Of a stretch of DNA of 33,306 nucleotides, positions 32,292-33,306 are shown piece by piece. Made by a program: the position numbers and the translations under genes. The DNA is from Schumannella sp. Its GTDB lineage: Bacteria > Actinomycetota > Actinomycetes > Actinomycetales > Microbacteriaceae. The notes under the pieces were generated by a model that saw only the letters and a program-made list of their open reading frames with translations, was not told where the DNA came from and made no database searches. Location: contig JAODAS010000008.1 of assembly GCA_025463555.1 (NCBI GenBank), positions 1 to 33,306 on the forward strand, in the 5' to 3' direction. Within the stretch, counting starts at the first letter, position 1; each line of letters opens with the position of its first letter.

Positions 32292-33306
32292 CCCCCAAGC
32301 GAGCCTCGACCGATCTCGGTCGCTCGCACGTCTTTCTCACCGGAGCAACTGGTTTCGTCGGGCAGGCCGTGCTGGAGCGTCTGCTCTCCGACCATCCCGA
32401 GACCACGATCTCGATCCTCGTGCGCCCCAAGTCGGGGGCCGACACTGCAGGTCGCGTGACCGCCCTGCTGAAGAAGCCCGCCTTCGACGCCTGGCGTGAG
32501 CGCGTCGGCGCAGCAGCGGTCGAAAAGGCTGCCACCGAGCGCATCCGCGTCGTCGAGGGCGAGATGGGCGCGATCCCGCAGCTTTCCAAGGACCTCGACG
32601 TGGTGATCCACAGCGCGTCGGTCGTCTCGTTCGACCCGCCGATCGACGAGGCATTCGACACCAACGTCAACGGCGCGATGCAGCTGTACACGAACCTGCT
32701 CGCCGCCAAGGGCGACCCTCGCGTCGTGCACGTCTCGACCTGCTACGTCGGCGGGCTGCGCAAGGGCGTCGCGCCCGAGGCGAAGCTGACGCATCAGGTC
32801 GACTGGCGGGCCGAGTACGCGGCGGCCAAGAGCGCGCGCGACCGCGTCGAGCAGCTGTCCCGCGAAGCCGACCAGTTGCGGGTGTTCATGGATGCCGCGC
32901 GGGCCAAGCACGAGAAGGAGGGCCCGCAGGCGGTCGCCACGGCGAGCGAGAAGGCCCGCGTCGCCTGGGTGAGGTCAGAGCTCGTCGACATCGGCCGCAC
33001 GCGCGCCCAGTCGCTCGGCTGGACCGACGTCTATACGCTGACCAAGGCGTTCGCGGAGCGCGCCGCCGAAGAGCTGTGGGGCGAGAACGGCCACCGCCTC
33101 TCCGTGGTCCGCCCGGCCATCATCGAGAGCGCGCTGCGGCATCCGTTCCCCGGCTGGATCGACGGCTTCAAGGTCGCCGATCCGCTGATCATGGCGTACG
33201 GCCGCGGGCTGCTTCCCGAGTTCCCCGGTCTGCCCGACTCGATCCTCGACGTGATCCCCGTCGACTACGTCGTCAACGCGATTCTCGCCGCTGCCGCGAA
33301 CCCGGC
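32288..33306 (+). CDS. Fatty acyl-CoA reductase-like (male-sterility NAD-binding/SDR_e), truncated by window end
   Basis: Open frame from GTG 32288: MTPKRASTDLGRSHVFLTGATGFVGQAVLERLLSDHP...VIHSASVVSFDPPIDEAFDTNVNGAMQLY...VVHVSTCYVGG...GWTDVYTLTKAFAERAAEE...LSVVRPAIIESALRHPFPGWIDG; GTGA overlap with 31455 CDS; not in ORF track because no stop in window. Confidence 0.88.
   Translation, partial: MTPKRASTDLGRSHVFLTGATGFVGQAVLERLLSDHPETTISILVRPKSGADTAGRVTALLKKPAFDAWRERVGAAAVEKAATERIRVVEGEMGAIPQLSKDLDVVIHSASVVSFDPPIDEAFDTNVNGAMQLYTNLLAAKGDPRVVHVSTCYVGGLRKGVAPEAKLTHQVDWRAEYAAAKSARDRVEQLSREADQLRVFMDAARAKHEKEGPQAVATASEKARVAWVRSELVDIGRTRAQSLGWTDVYTLTKAFAERAAEELWGENGHRLSVVRPAIIESALRHPFPGWIDGFKVADPLIMAYGRGLLPEFPGLPDSILDVIPVDYVVNAILAAAANP

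Noticed and set aside
1-33306. tRNA/rRNA genes, prophage, transposases, toxin-antitoxin or classical defence systems
   Set aside because: None recognised by eye on either strand; tRNAscan-SE/Infernal and DefenseFinder would be decisive but cannot be run here.

Overview
This is a high-GC actinobacterial chromosomal segment. Gene content and an interspersed GGTTGAGTAGCCGC...GGCGTATCGAAACC repeat suggest a Microbacterium-like Microbacteriaceae genome; that assignment is inference. In order it carries: partial PPK2 (-); a menaquinone / cytochrome c maturation block (menD, PLDc_N-type protein, DUF4229-like protein, menA, menE, menB, membrane protein, menC, ccsB, resB, ccdA, tlpA-like, histidine phosphatase); archaeal-type AspRS; FMN reductase; glutaredoxin; HAD-IB phosphatase; a 32-aa bS22-like ribosomal protein missing from the ORF track; a BldC-like HTH; ArsR; ktrB/ktrA; proC; CDF transporter; LCP protein; tadA; upp; an orphan winged-helix regulator; a membrane protein/XRE/quinone-oxidoreductase operon; MarR; psuK/psuG; and at the right end an apparent ether-lipid-type cluster (AGPS-like FAD enzyme, PlsC-like acyltransferase, SDR, ferritin-like protein, truncated fatty acyl-CoA reductase). 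No CRISPR array, rRNA, tRNA, prophage or transposase was recognised. The strongest non-gene signals are: (1) a recurrent TAGnnT/TAnnnT hexamer 6-8 nt upstream of about 18 start codons, which implies widespread leaderless transcription and corrects several starts; (2) divergent gene pairs sharing overlapping or symmetric -10 elements, with one case where both predicted transcripts begin at their start codons 18 bp apart; (3) a leaderless 6-codon uORF whose stop overlaps the menB start (ATGA); (4) a Cys(TGT)-rich 33-aa leader ORF with an operator-like inverted repeat upstream of the orphan winged-helix regulator; (5) a repeat family that supplies stop codons to two genes in the same reading phase; (6) a hairpin plus G-quadruplex tract between ktrA and proC; (7) a putative small-RNA locus before marR. 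All were read by eye and need computational and experimental confirmation.
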